This document shows positions 36,658-45,346 of a DNA stretch of 64,000 nt, piece by piece (position 1 is the first letter of the stretch; every line of letters begins with the position of its first letter). Position numbers and translations under genes: made by a program. A model generated the notes under the pieces. That model was not told the DNA's origin and made no database searches. It worked only from the letters and a program-made list of their open reading frames with translations. Source of the stretch: Alloprevotella tannerae ATCC 51259 (GTDB lineage: Bacteria; Bacteroidota; Bacteroidia; Bacteroidales; Bacteroidaceae); assembly GCF_000159995.1 (NCBI RefSeq), contig NZ_GG700642.1, forward strand, positions 48,786-112,785. The letters are read 5' to 3'.

Positions 36658-37452
36658 TTACCAGTCAAATTTCAGATGCCTTACCGTGCGTCGTTGATCC
36701 ATAATAAGCTGCATGGCCTCTATACCAATCCTGACGTGCGTCTCAGAAAAGTTATTTGTTACCTTTCTATCGCTGGCTTCCGTCTTAATGCCATCAGCCT
36801 CCATCGGATTATCAGACACCAACAACAAAGCTCCTGTAGGAATATGATTATAAAAGCCGCAAGAGAAAAGCGTAGCCGTCTCCATATCTACGGCCATTGC
36901 CCGCGTCTCCCGCAAATAGGTTTTAAAACGTTCGTCGTGCTCCCAAACTCGTCGGTTCGTTGTGTAAACCGTCCCCGTCCAATAATCATGATTATTGTCT
37001 CGTAGCGCTGTTGAGACTGCACGTTGCAGCATAAAAGCCGGAAGCGCAGGCACCTCTGGCGGGAAGTAGTCATTCGAAGTTCCTTCTCCACGAATACCGG
37101 CCAAGGGCAAAATATAATCGCCCAAGCGAGTTTTATCCGAAATGCCGCCACATTTTCCTAAGAAAAGGCAAGCTTTAGGATGCACCGCACTCAGCAAATC
37201 CATAATCAGCGCAGCATTGGGACTCCCGATACCAAAATTAATCATAGTAATCCCATTTGCCGTCACGGCCCTCATATTAGCGCCAAACCCAACCGATTTT
37301 GTCTCCATCTGATCACAGAAAAGATCCACATAATGATTAAAGTTCGTAAGAAGAATATGCTCTCCAAAATCCTCCAATTTCATTCCGGTATAGCGCTGCA
37401 GCCAATTCCCGACAATTCCTTCACGTGTCATCATAAATTCGTACTTTTGCAT
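36658..37452 (-). CDS. amn: AMP nucleosidase (short Bacteroidetes type)
   Basis: Hydrolyses AMP to adenine and ribose 5-phosphate. The 264-residue protein is a purine nucleosidase/phosphorylase-fold enzyme with FGIGSPNAALIMDLL, ACLFLGKCGGISDKTRLGDYILPLAGIRGEGTS and the C-terminal AVDMETATLF and VSDNPMEADGIKTEASD segments. It lacks the long N-terminal regulatory domain of the E. coli Amn, as is normal in Bacteroidetes. The divergent HSDR_N-type gene starts 76 bp away. The unit continues into holA. Confidence 0.92.
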   Translation of the reverse strand: MQKYEFMMTREGIVGNWLQRYTGMKLEDFGEHILLTNFNHYVDLFCDQMETKSVGFGANMRAVTANGITMINFGIGSPNAALIMDLLSAVHPKACLFLGKCGGISDKTRLGDYILPLAGIRGEGTSNDYFPPEVPALPAFMLQRAVSTALRDNNHDYWTGTVYTTNRRVWEHDERFKTYLRETRAMAVDMETATLFSCGFYNHIPTGALLLVSDNPMEADGIKTEASDRKVTNNFSETHVRIGIEAMQLIMDQRRTVRHLKFDW

Positions 37453-37514
37453 TGTCCCCTTAGAAAGGTTTATTATTTAAGTCTTTTCATCAGCAGACAA
37501 TATTCTTTAGTGTG

Positions 37515-37522
37515 CAAAATTA
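37515..37522 (-). promoter_or_regulatory. amn-holA -7 element
   Basis: TAATTTTG on the minus strand, about 62 bp before the amn ATG and overlapping the region just upstream of the divergent gene at 37528. Confidence 0.55.
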
Positions 37523-37527
37523 GAAAA

Positions 37528-37983
37528 ATGATTTCATTAAATCTCCCTACTTATAATACAAAAATCAAGCAGCGTCTTGACGGGAGCTACGATATATTTG
37601 ATTTTCTCCGCAAACGTTATGTGCGACTCACGCCCGAAGAATGGGTCCGCCAACATTTCGTACATTATTTAGTTGAGCTAAAAGGTTATCCCTCCGCACT
37701 GCTTCAAAACGAAATCAGTCTGCCGCTCAATGGCAGCCTACGCCGTTGCGATACGGTTCTTTTTGATCGCGACGGATCCCGTCCCCGCATGATTATAGAA
37801 TATAAGGCTCCCAAGGTGCCTATTACCGAAAAAGTATTTAAGCAGATTTCTGCTTACAATAGCAAGTTGCGAGCTGATTACCTTATCGTCAGTAATGGAT
37901 TAACACATTATTGTTGCCAATTAAATTATACCGACAACAGCATCAAATATCTCTCTGAAGTGCCCAACTATGATGCACTTTAA
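37528..37983 (+). CDS. HSDR_N-type nuclease-domain protein
   Basis: A 151-residue protein with the N-terminal nuclease fold found in type I restriction subunit R (PF13588-like): LTPEEWVRQHFVHYLVELKGYPSALLQNEISL, then RCDTVLFDRDGSRPRMIIEYKAPKVPI, where D..E-x-K gives the PD-(D/E)XK pattern. It is a stand-alone domain without helicase or methylase partners. Such genes are found next to holA/amn in Bacteroidetes, which points to a housekeeping rather than restriction role. The start at 37528 begins the conserved MISLNLPTYNTKIKQ. Actual activity is unknown. Confidence 0.8.
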   Translation: MISLNLPTYNTKIKQRLDGSYDIFDFLRKRYVRLTPEEWVRQHFVHYLVELKGYPSALLQNEISLPLNGSLRRCDTVLFDRDGSRPRMIIEYKAPKVPITEKVFKQISAYNSKLRADYLIVSNGLTHYCCQLNYTDNSIKYLSEVPNYDAL

Positions 37984-39010
37984 CTTTCTATTCTCCTCCA
38001 CCCTGCTTCTTCAAACAGGAGTTAGGCTTCTTGTCTATTGATATACAAGTACTTATTGCCCCTATCAATAAGCACTTACGCTGTTTTGCCTCTTCTTTCC
38101 TCCCCTCCACTGCCGCAAATTACTTTTCTCAACAAGCAGACCGACTTACGAGTTCAATAGATAGCAAATATTATCTATCCATTGCTGACCACTCGCCACC
38201 GCCCTCTGAAAAAACAAACCAACCCGCTGCAAAAGACGGGAGCAAAAGCTGCGTGTGCTATACTATAAACATCTCAGTTTGCCTATACATTCACATATCT
38301 GCTCCATCACGCCACATATAGTCCCAAGCTTCGTATATACGAACGCAAGAAATAGGGCTAAAAAGAGGCAAGGAATGAAGAAAGACTACTGCACGAGCAC
38401 TAATCACAAACAATGGCCCCGTCTCCTCCTCTACACATCTTATTATACTATTGTTTGGCCTCATAGTGCTTTTGTTTGGTCCCAACAAACTATCGTTTGG
38501 CCCCAGCAAACCATCGTTTGGTCTCGGCAAACTATCGTTTGGCGGCAGCAAACAACAATCGTTTGCGACCGAAAAGCGGCTGTTTTTAGATCTATCACAA
38601 AAAAACTCCTTTCACAGATTTGAAAACTAACGATTCAACAAACTATGACAGATATAAATTGGCAATATCAAAAAGCCATTACCCTAGACTTTGTCACGTG
38701 TAAGCACACATCTGTTTGTTTGCGCAAAAAGATAGAGAGACGGATGAGAAGCCGGAGCGTAGCCAATGGAAAGACGATACTTCTGCCCTGCTTAATCCTC
38801 CATGAAATTACATAAAGAACAAGTCTGATAGAAAAAGAGTGAGTAAAATGAATAAAACAAAATGAAAGTTAGATTATATCTCTTATTCCCAAACGAATAA
38901 GTGACACATAACGACTTTAGGATAAGACTCGGAACGCGTAAAATGTTCTTTCTGTAAAGTATACTCCAGAAAATTCGGCCTTTTCTTGTGGAGTTTCGGC
39001 TATTTTATCC
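37984..39010. other. Intergenic region upstream of nqrA
   Basis: About 1 kb without a supported gene. Short frames at 38031-38321, 38255-38623 and their minus-strand counterparts overlap the repeat array at 38444-38565 and lack protein-like composition. The stretch 38640-39000 shows no recognisable element apart from the nqr promoter at its end. Confidence 0.5.
38444..38565. repeat. 21-bp palindromic array, CAAAC-N4-GTTTG type (array I)
   Basis: The GTTTG arms start at 38453, 38474, 38495, 38516 and 38537 (21 bp apart), then 38561 after a 3-bp insertion. Full boxes CAAAC-TATC-GTTTG start at 38486 and 38528, with a CATC centre at 38507. The first two boxes have lost the left arm. Centres TATC are the reverse complement of GATA in the array at 15275, so the two arrays are in opposite orientation. 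Confidence 0.85.
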
Positions 39011-39018
39011 TAATTTTG
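39011..39018 (+). promoter_or_regulatory. nqr operon -7 element
   Basis: TAATTTTG, an exact TAnnTTTG match, 24 bp before the nqrA ATG. Confidence 0.65.
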
Positions 39019-39042
39019 CAGACGTCAAATAAACCGATATGT

Positions 39043-40392
39043 ATGAAACCCATAATCAAGCTTAAGAAAGGGTTGAACTTGAGGCTTATAGGAGAAGCAC
39101 CGCTTACGTTAAAACAAGCGGCGCCATCTGCTACATACGCCTTGCAGCCAACAGATTTTCTTGGGATTGTTCCTCGCCTTCAGGTGAAAGAAAACGATCA
39201 CGTTAAGATTGGCGATACGCTGTTTGCGGATAAAGAAACAGAGCGCATAAAGTTCGTAGCTCCCGTTAGTGGTACAGTGACATCGATTGTGCGCGGCGAA
39301 CGTCGCAAACTCTTACGCATTATTATTACTCCGGATGCAGAGCAACAGGAGAAAGCGATTACGCCATTAAATTTGGACAAAGACACGCCGGAAACAGTAA
39401 CTGAAAAATTGCTGGAAACCGGTCTTTTTGCATTTCTTCAACAACGGCCTTACGCGATCACAGCATCGCCCAAAGACACACCTAAAGCTATTTTCGTTTC
39501 GGCCTTTAGCAAGATGCCTTTAGCCGCCGACTTTTCCTTTGTCGTAAAAGGTCAGGAAGCAGCTTTTAAGGCTGGTTTAACAGTGCTCTCCCGTTTGGCA
39601 AAAGTGCATTTGGGTATTTCTCCGGATCAAGTCGGTCAAGACTTTGTCCCGACTGACGGCGTTGACGTTAACGTCTTTGATGGTCCCAATCCATCAGGAA
39701 ACGTTGGCGTACAAATCAACCATATCTCCCCCATTAACAAAGGAGATATAGTCTGGACGATCGGAGCCGAAGAGGTCATCTTCATTGGTCGTTATGCACA
39801 AACCGGAAAGTTAGATTTCACGCGCCGCATCGCTGTGGCCGGAGCTGAGGTTCAAGACCCGAGCTATTATGAAATTAAGTTGGGTGCCTCATTGAAAACC
39901 CTACTTAAAGAGCAACTGAAGACCGCGGAACACGTTCGTATTATCGACGGCAACCCGCTTGTGGGCCGCAAAGCAGACTTAGAAGGCTACGTCGGCGCTC
40001 ACACTACGGAAGTTTGCGCTCTGCCCGAAGGCGACAACGTACACGAAGTTTTTGGCTGGATTGCGCCTCGCTTCAACGAGTTTTCTACCAGTCGCAGCTA
40101 TTTCTCTTGGCTCTTTGGGAAGAAAAAATACAATCCCGACTGTCGTATCAAAGGCGGGCAACGCCATATGATTATGAGTGCGGAATATGAACGCGTATTC
40201 CCGATGGATGTTTTGCCAAGCTTTTTGATCAAAGCCATCATTACGGGCGATATTGACCGCCAAGAAGCATTGGGTATCTACGAAGTAGCGCCCGAAGACT
40301 TTGCCGTGGCAGAATATATCGACTCTTCCAAGCTCGAATTGCAGCGCATTGTGCGTGAAGGCCTGGATATTTTAAGAAAGGAAAATAGCTAA
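39043..40392 (+). CDS. nqrA: Na+-translocating NADH:quinone reductase subunit A
   Basis: Peripheral cytoplasmic subunit of the Na+-NQR complex. The 449-residue product begins MKPIIKLKKGLNLRLIGEAPL. It has the barrel-sandwich segment IPRLQVKENDHVKIGDTLFADKET-like near 40-70, the AAGAEVQDPSYYEIKLG region near 265 and GGQRHMIMSAEYERVFPMDVLPSFLIKA near 365-395. The start at 39043 is preferred over an upstream frame because it lies 24 bp after the -7 element. First gene of a complete six-gene operon. Confidence 0.96.
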   Translation: MKPIIKLKKGLNLRLIGEAPLTLKQAAPSATYALQPTDFLGIVPRLQVKENDHVKIGDTLFADKETERIKFVAPVSGTVTSIVRGERRKLLRIIITPDAEQQEKAITPLNLDKDTPETVTEKLLETGLFAFLQQRPYAITASPKDTPKAIFVSAFSKMPLAADFSFVVKGQEAAFKAGLTVLSRLAKVHLGISPDQVGQDFVPTDGVDVNVFDGPNPSGNVGVQINHISPINKGDIVWTIGAEEVIFIGRYAQTGKLDFTRRIAVAGAEVQDPSYYEIKLGASLKTLLKEQLKTAEHVRIIDGNPLVGRKADLEGYVGAHTTEVCALPEGDNVHEVFGWIAPRFNEFSTSRSYFSWLFGKKKYNPDCRIKGGQRHMIMSAEYERVFPMDVLPSFLIKAIITGDIDRQEALGIYEVAPEDFAVAEYIDSSKLELQRIVREGLDILRKENS

Positions 40393-40442
40393 ATAATAAA
40401 TTGATTCGCCCTTTATGGGTGCAAATCCAATAACGAAACACA

Positions 40443-41621
40443 ATGCTTCAATCATTTTTCGACAAACTCAGGCCTCACTTTGAAGAAGGCGGGAAGTTGC
40501 ACGCTTTCCACTCGGTCTTTGAAGGTATGGAGACCTTTGTATTGGTGCCGAATACGACTGCAAAGGTCGGTGTGAGCATCCACGATGCCATCGATTCAAA
40601 ACGTATTATGACGTTTGTCATTATTGCGTTGCTGCCGGCCCTGTTCTTTGGGATGTACAACATCGGTTACCAAACTTATATGACGCCCCCGGCTGTCGTA
40701 GGCGCAAGCTTTTGGGAAATGTTTGCTTACGGCTTCCTCATTATGCTGCCCAAGATCGTCGTATCTTATGCGGTCGGCTTAGGTATCGAATTTGCCGTAG
40801 CACAATATAAACATGAAGAGATCAACGAGGGCTACCTCGTAACCGGTTTGCTGATCCCTATGATTGTGCCTATCGAGTTGCCTTTGTGGATGCTGGCCGT
40901 AGCTGTAGCATTCTCCGTCATCTTCGCTAAAGAAATCTTTGGTGGTACGGGCATGAACTTCTTTAATCCGGCCTTAGTTGCACGTGCTTTCCTCTTCTTC
41001 TCTTATTCGGGCAATATGACCGGCGATAAGATTTGGATTGCCAAAGATACTTTCTTCGGATTAGGCAACCCGAACCTTACAGACGCAGTAACGATGGCTA
41101 CTCCGCTGACGCAAGCCAGCACGAATCAGCCTTTCTCTACGACGTTTACAGATATGGTCGTCGGACTTATGCCCGGATCTATCGGTGAAACAAGCGTTAT
41201 CGCGATTCTCATTGGCGCAGTCATCTTATTATGGACACGCATTGCTTCTTGGCGGACGATGTTGAGCGTATTCATCGGAGGTGGTTTAGTCGCTTTCTTG
41301 TTCAATAGTTTACATATTCAAGACAACGCGATTGCAAACATCCCTTGGTACGAACATTTGGCTTTGGGCGGTTTCTGCTTCGGTGCAGTCTTTATGGCAA
41401 CAGACCCGGTGACGAGTGCCAGAACAGAGAAAGGAAAATTCATCTATGGCTTTTTCATTGGTGCTTTGGCTATCATCATCCGCGTATTGAACCCCGGTTT
41501 CCCGGAAGGTATGATGCTGGCTATCTTGTTTATGAATGTATGGGCTCCTTTCATTGACTATTGCTTCGTAGAAAGCAATATTAAGAGGAGAGCTAAACGC
41601 GCTAAAAGTAATACGCTATGA
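40443..41621 (+). CDS. nqrB: Na+-NQR subunit B
   Basis: Integral membrane subunit of 392 residues with about ten hydrophobic segments. It carries riboflavin and a covalent FMN. The DAVTMATPLTQ segment near residue 220 has the threonine used for phosphoester-linked FMN. The N-terminal cytoplasmic part is LRPHFEEGGKLHAFHSVFEGMETF, and conserved GGTGMNFFNPALVARAFLFFSY follows near 165-186. It overlaps nqrC by 4 bp. Confidence 0.96.
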   Translation: MLQSFFDKLRPHFEEGGKLHAFHSVFEGMETFVLVPNTTAKVGVSIHDAIDSKRIMTFVIIALLPALFFGMYNIGYQTYMTPPAVVGASFWEMFAYGFLIMLPKIVVSYAVGLGIEFAVAQYKHEEINEGYLVTGLLIPMIVPIELPLWMLAVAVAFSVIFAKEIFGGTGMNFFNPALVARAFLFFSYSGNMTGDKIWIAKDTFFGLGNPNLTDAVTMATPLTQASTNQPFSTTFTDMVVGLMPGSIGETSVIAILIGAVILLWTRIASWRTMLSVFIGGGLVAFLFNSLHIQDNAIANIPWYEHLALGGFCFGAVFMATDPVTSARTEKGKFIYGFFIGALAIIIRVLNPGFPEGMMLAILFMNVWAPFIDYCFVESNIKRRAKRAKSNTL

Positions 41622-42325
41622 AACTGAATACAAACAGCAACGTTTACACGATTGTTTACTCGATTGTTGTCGTAGTAATTGTCGCTTTCCTCTTAGCTTT
41701 CTGCTATAGCGCTTTGAAAAGCCGCTCAGAAGCCAACGAACGCATCGACAAAAAACAGCAGATCTTAGCTGCACTAAACGTCAGAAACGTCAGCAAAGAG
41801 CAAGTCGAAGAGAAATACAAAGAAGTAGTGGTCGCTGATGAAATCATCACATCTCAAGGCAATATCCTTAAAGATGGCACGCAGAAGGATAAAGATGGCT
41901 TCACCGTCAGCAGAAAGGATATGTCGAAAGACAACCTACCTATATATATATGTAAGGTCAATGGAGAGACAAAGTATGTTCTCCCAATGGTAGGTAAAGG
42001 CCTTTGGGGACCAATCTGGGGATTCATTGCGCTCAACAAAGACAAGAAGACCGTTTTTGGGACCTATTTCGATCACGAAAGTGAGACGGCTGGTCTTGGT
42101 TCTCGTATTAAGGATGAGGATTTCCAAAATACTTTCCAAAAGAAGCAAGCTTACAGCGACAACGGCGAAATTACGCTGCAAGTTGTGAAAGCCGGAGCAG
42201 CCTCAGATAAAACCACGCAATGCGATGGTATTACCGGAGCGACTTTGACCACAAACGGGGTTGAGAATATGATTAAAGAATACTTGGGCTTCTACAAAGC
42301 CTTCTTACAAAATAACGACAAGTAA
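41618..42325 (+). CDS. nqrC: Na+-NQR subunit C
   Basis: A 235-residue subunit with one N-terminal transmembrane helix (TIVYSIVVVVIVAFLLAFCYS) and a periplasmic FMN-binding domain. The covalent FMN site is GITGATLTTNGV, with Thr209 as the attachment residue. GLWGPIWGFIALNKDKKTVFGTYFDHESETAGLG is the conserved FMN_bind block. The last base of its stop codon is the first base of the nqrD ATG. Confidence 0.95.
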   Translation: MKLNTNSNVYTIVYSIVVVVIVAFLLAFCYSALKSRSEANERIDKKQQILAALNVRNVSKEQVEEKYKEVVVADEIITSQGNILKDGTQKDKDGFTVSRKDMSKDNLPIYICKVNGETKYVLPMVGKGLWGPIWGFIALNKDKKTVFGTYFDHESETAGLGSRIKDEDFQNTFQKKQAYSDNGEITLQVVKAGAASDKTTQCDGITGATLTTNGVENMIKEYLGFYKAFLQNNDK

Positions 42326-42960
42326 TGGGCAGCTTATTTTCAAAAGAGAATCGCAAAGTATTCTCCGGACCTTTAAACTTGAACAACCCGATCTTAATAC
42401 AGGTATTGGGTATCTGTTCTGCACTTGCTGTCACCGCGCAGCTGGAACCTGCTATAGTAATGGGCTTATCTGTTACGGTGATCACTGCATTCAGCAACGT
42501 AATTATTTCACTGATACGCAAAACTATCCCGAATCGCATTCGTATCATCATTCAGCTCGTTGTCGTAGCCGCATTGGTTACCATCGTGAGTATGATCCTG
42601 AAAGCCTTTGTTTATGATGTAAGCGTACAGCTTAGCGTCTACGTCGGCCTTATCATTACCAACTGCATCTTGATGGGGCGACTCGAAGCTTTTGCAATGA
42701 TGAACAAACCTTGGGAGAGCTTCCTTGATGGTATCGGCAGCGGCCTGGGCTACGCTTGGATCTTAGTGGTCGTTGGTGGCGTCAGAGAGCTTTTTGGTAG
42801 TGGCACGCTCTTCGGCTTCTCTATCATACCTCAAAGCTTTTACGATGCAGGCTACGTTGACAACGGTATGATGACGATGCCTACAATGGCTATGATCATC
42901 TTAGGCTGCGTCATCTGGGCGCACAGAAGTATCGTAAAAGAAGAAGATCTGAATAATTAA
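42325..42960 (+). CDS. nqrD: Na+-NQR subunit D
   Basis: A 211-residue inner-membrane subunit with six predicted helices, homologous to NqrE/RnfA-RnfE type proteins. GICSALAVTAQLEPAIVMGLSVTVITAFSN includes a cysteine (residue about 32) of the type that ligates the intramembrane iron centre. The C-terminal half has LIITNCILMGRLEAFAM with the second cysteine. Confidence 0.95.
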   Translation: MGSLFSKENRKVFSGPLNLNNPILIQVLGICSALAVTAQLEPAIVMGLSVTVITAFSNVIISLIRKTIPNRIRIIIQLVVVAALVTIVSMILKAFVYDVSVQLSVYVGLIITNCILMGRLEAFAMMNKPWESFLDGIGSGLGYAWILVVVGGVRELFGSGTLFGFSIIPQSFYDAGYVDNGMMTMPTMAMIILGCVIWAHRSIVKEEDLNN

Positions 42961-42980
42961 CAGTCAATTTCATAATCAAA

Positions 42981-43607
42981 ATGGAACACGCACTTAGTCT
43001 TTTCGTCCGCAGTATTTTTGTGGATAATATGATATTCGCTTCCTTCTTGGGTATGTGCTCATACTTGGCTGTAAGCAAAAATGTAAAGACCTCTTTCGGC
43101 TTAGGTGTTGCCGTAACATTCGTTTTAGTGGTTACAGTACCGGTCGACTACTTATTGCAAACGAAAGTATTACAACCGGGGGGAATCTTTGGCGACGTAG
43201 ATCTTACTTACCTTTCTTTCATACTCTTCATTGCTGTTATTGCAGGTATGACGCAGCTTGTAGAAATGTTTGTAGAGCGTTTTTCGCCCTCCCTCTATTC
43301 TGCATTAGGTATCTTCCTACCTTTGATTGCCGTCAATTGTGCTATTATGGGAGCCTCTCTCTTTATGCAGCAGCGTATAGACATGGATCCTACGAGCTCG
43401 CAATATATCGGCTCATTATTTGATGCATTTATCTATGCCTTTAGTTCAGGTATTGGCTGGCTGATGGCCATCGTCGCTTTAGCAGCGATTCGTGAAAAGA
43501 TGGCTTATACGAATGTCCCCAGACCTTTGCAAGGATTAGGTATTATATTTATAACGGTAGGCCTGATGTCAATGGCATTTATGTGCTTTAGCGGCTTGAA
43601 AATCTAA
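42981..43607 (+). CDS. nqrE: Na+-NQR subunit E
   Basis: A 208-residue membrane subunit, paralogous to NqrD with inverted topology. FASFLGMCSYLAVSKNVKTSFGLG carries the N-terminal iron-site cysteine, and LIAVNCAIMGASLFMQQR the second. Six hydrophobic segments. It lies 20 bp after nqrD and 6 bp before nqrF. Confidence 0.95.
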   Translation: MEHALSLFVRSIFVDNMIFASFLGMCSYLAVSKNVKTSFGLGVAVTFVLVVTVPVDYLLQTKVLQPGGIFGDVDLTYLSFILFIAVIAGMTQLVEMFVERFSPSLYSALGIFLPLIAVNCAIMGASLFMQQRIDMDPTSSQYIGSLFDAFIYAFSSGIGWLMAIVALAAIREKMAYTNVPRPLQGLGIIFITVGLMSMAFMCFSGLKI

Positions 43608-43613
43608 ATCACG

Positions 43614-44888
43614 ATGGACATTACATTTATTATAAGCAGTATTGCAGTCTTCCTCGGGATCATTCTTGTTCTCGTGGTTATACTTTTAACGGCTAAGCAC
43701 TACCTTATGCCGAGCGGAACGGTTGCTATCACCATTAACGACAAAGAGAAGTTAGAAGTAGCTCAAGGTAGCTCACTCCTTTCCACCCTCTCTGAGAATG
43801 GCGTATATCTTTCCTCTGCTTGCGGCGGTAAGGGATCTTGCGGCCAGTGTAAAGTACAAGTTGTCGAAGGCGGAGGTGAAATTCTCGATGTTGAGAAAGG
43901 TCACTTCACACGTAAAGAGATAAAAGAAGGATTCCGCCTCGGCTGCCAATGTAAAGTAAAGGGAGACATCTCTATCCAAGTACCTGAGAGCGTTTTAGGC
44001 GTAAAAGAATACGAATGTACCGTTATTTCCAACAACAATGTGGCTTCTTTCATCAAAGAGTTTATTGTCGCTCTTCCCGAAGGAGAACATATGGACTTCA
44101 TTCCCGGCTCTTATGCACAAATTAAGATCCCCACGTTCAAGATGGACTTCGATAAAGACATTGATAAGGCCTCTATCGGCGAACGCTATATTAAAACTTG
44201 GGAGCAATTTGGCATTCTCAACCTCAAGTGCGAAAATACCGAGCCTACTATACGCGCCTACTCAATGGCCAACTATCCGGCAGAAGGCGACCGCTTTATG
44301 CTGACGGTACGTATCGCAACGCCTCCTTTCCGTCCTAAGAGCCAAGGTGGAGGTATGATGGACGTTATGCCGGGTATCGCATCCAGCTATATCTTCTCGC
44401 TTAAACCCGGAGATAAAGTTATGATGAGTGGTCCCTATGGCGACTTCCATCCGCGCTTCGACAGTAAGAAGGAAATGATTTGGGTCGGTGGCGGCGCCGG
44501 TATGGCTCCCCTCCGCGCGCAGATTATGCACATGACAAAGACGCTCAATACGCGTGATCGTAAAATGAGCTATTTCTATGGTGCACGCTCTTTGTCTGAA
44601 GTCTTCTACTTGAAAGATTTCTTAGAATTAGAAAAGGAATTCCCCAACTTCAAGTTCTACTTAGCACTTGACCGCCCCGATCCGGAAGCGGATGCAGCCG
44701 GCGTGAAATATACTGCGGGCTTCGTGCACGAAGTAATGATGAAAGAATACCTCAAAGACCACGAAGCGCCCGAAGATATCGAGTACTACATGTGTGGTCC
44801 CGGTCCGATGTCTAACGCTGTCGTTAAGATGCTCGACAGTCTTGGCGTAGAGCCTGAAAGCATTATGTATGACAATTTTGGAGGATAA
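43614..44888 (+). CDS. nqrF: Na+-NQR subunit F
   Basis: NADH-oxidising subunit, 424 residues. It has an N-terminal membrane anchor (about 5-28) and a 2Fe-2S ferredoxin domain with Cys70, Cys76, Cys79 ([11 protein letters not shown]) and Cys111 (GCQCKV), the same spacing as in Vibrio NqrF. The FAD domain has RAYSMANYP and the NADH-binding domain has [15 protein letters not shown] and YYMCGPGPM. Electrons pass from NADH via FAD and 2Fe-2S to NqrD/E, C and B, driving Na+ export and quinone reduction. Last gene of the operon, followed by a strong terminator. Confidence 0.97.
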   Translation: MDITFIISSIAVFLGIILVLVVILLTAKHYLMPSGTVAITINDKEKLEVAQGSSLLSTLSENGVYLSSACGGKGSCGQCKVQVVEGGGEILDVEKGHFTRKEIKEGFRLGCQCKVKGDISIQVPESVLGVKEYECTVISNNNVASFIKEFIVALPEGEHMDFIPGSYAQIKIPTFKMDFDKDIDKASIGERYIKTWEQFGILNLKCENTEPTIRAYSMANYPAEGDRFMLTVRIATPPFRPKSQGGGMMDVMPGIASSYIFSLKPGDKVMMSGPYGDFHPRFDSKKEMIWVGGGAGMAPLRAQIMHMTKTLNTRDRKMSYFYGARSLSEVFYLKDFLELEKEFPNFKFYLALDRPDPEADAAGVKYTAGFVHEVMMKEYLKDHEAPEDIEYYMCGPGPMSNAVVKMLDSLGVEPESIMYDNFGG

Positions 44889-44910
44889 TTTACTACAACA
44901 TATCCCTTGA

Positions 44911-44938
44911 AGAGAGCGTGCCGATTGGCACGCTCTCT
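44911..44938 (+). terminator. nqr operon terminator
   Basis: AGAGAGCGTGCC and GGCACGCTCTCT form a perfect 12-bp stem with loop GATT, followed by TTTTTT. A textbook intrinsic terminator 22 bp past the nqrF stop. Confidence 0.93.
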
Positions 44939-44944
44939 TTTTTG

Positions 44945-45346
44945 TCGAACACATTGCCGGTAAAACAGCCTCCTAGTCCACCCTATAAACGGCTATCATT
45001 TTTAAGCAGCAAAGGGCTATCTTTTCCCTTTCCCATAACCGAAGCCCCGCACTCTTCTTTCTAGTTAAAGAACGATACTTGAAACCGATTCTTCTGTGCG
45101 CATTCTCAAAGATTTTAGATAGTTATCGCAACTCTTACATACGCATCTAATTAAATTTTCACCGTGGTGATAATTTTGTTTCACCGTGGCGAAAAATCAG
45201 CCTCACCGTGGTGAAACTATTTTTTCACCACGGTAAAAAATCGAATGACTATATCTCCGCACTAATTATTTACACATATTACGACAACGCTTTGCGTAGA
45301 TTGCAACCAATCTATGCGCTTGCCGGCTCTATTTTTACCTATTTAA
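44945..45346. other. Intergenic region between nqr terminator and IS element
   Basis: No gene. It contains the TCACC-type array at 45159-45236 and an imperfect dyad GCGTAGATTG (45294-45303) / CAATCTATGC (45308-45317) with loop CAAC. The IS element begins at 45347, preceded by TTAA. Confidence 0.55.
45159..45236. repeat. Four-box 22-bp palindromic array, TCACC-GGTGA type (array J)
   Basis: Twelve-base boxes start at 45159 (TCACCGTGGTGA), 45181 (TCACCGTGGCGA), 45203 (TCACCGTGGTGA) and 45225 (TCACCACGGTAA), exactly 22 bp apart. Central dinucleotides run GT-GT-GT-AC, the same order as arrays C, D and F although the arms are different. Linkers are AT-rich 10-mers. Confidence 0.9.

Noticed and set aside
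38255-38623. Plus-strand gene across the 38.4-kb array
   Set aside because: The frame's Trp/Gln/Thr-rich repeats come only from translating the 21-bp DNA repeats.
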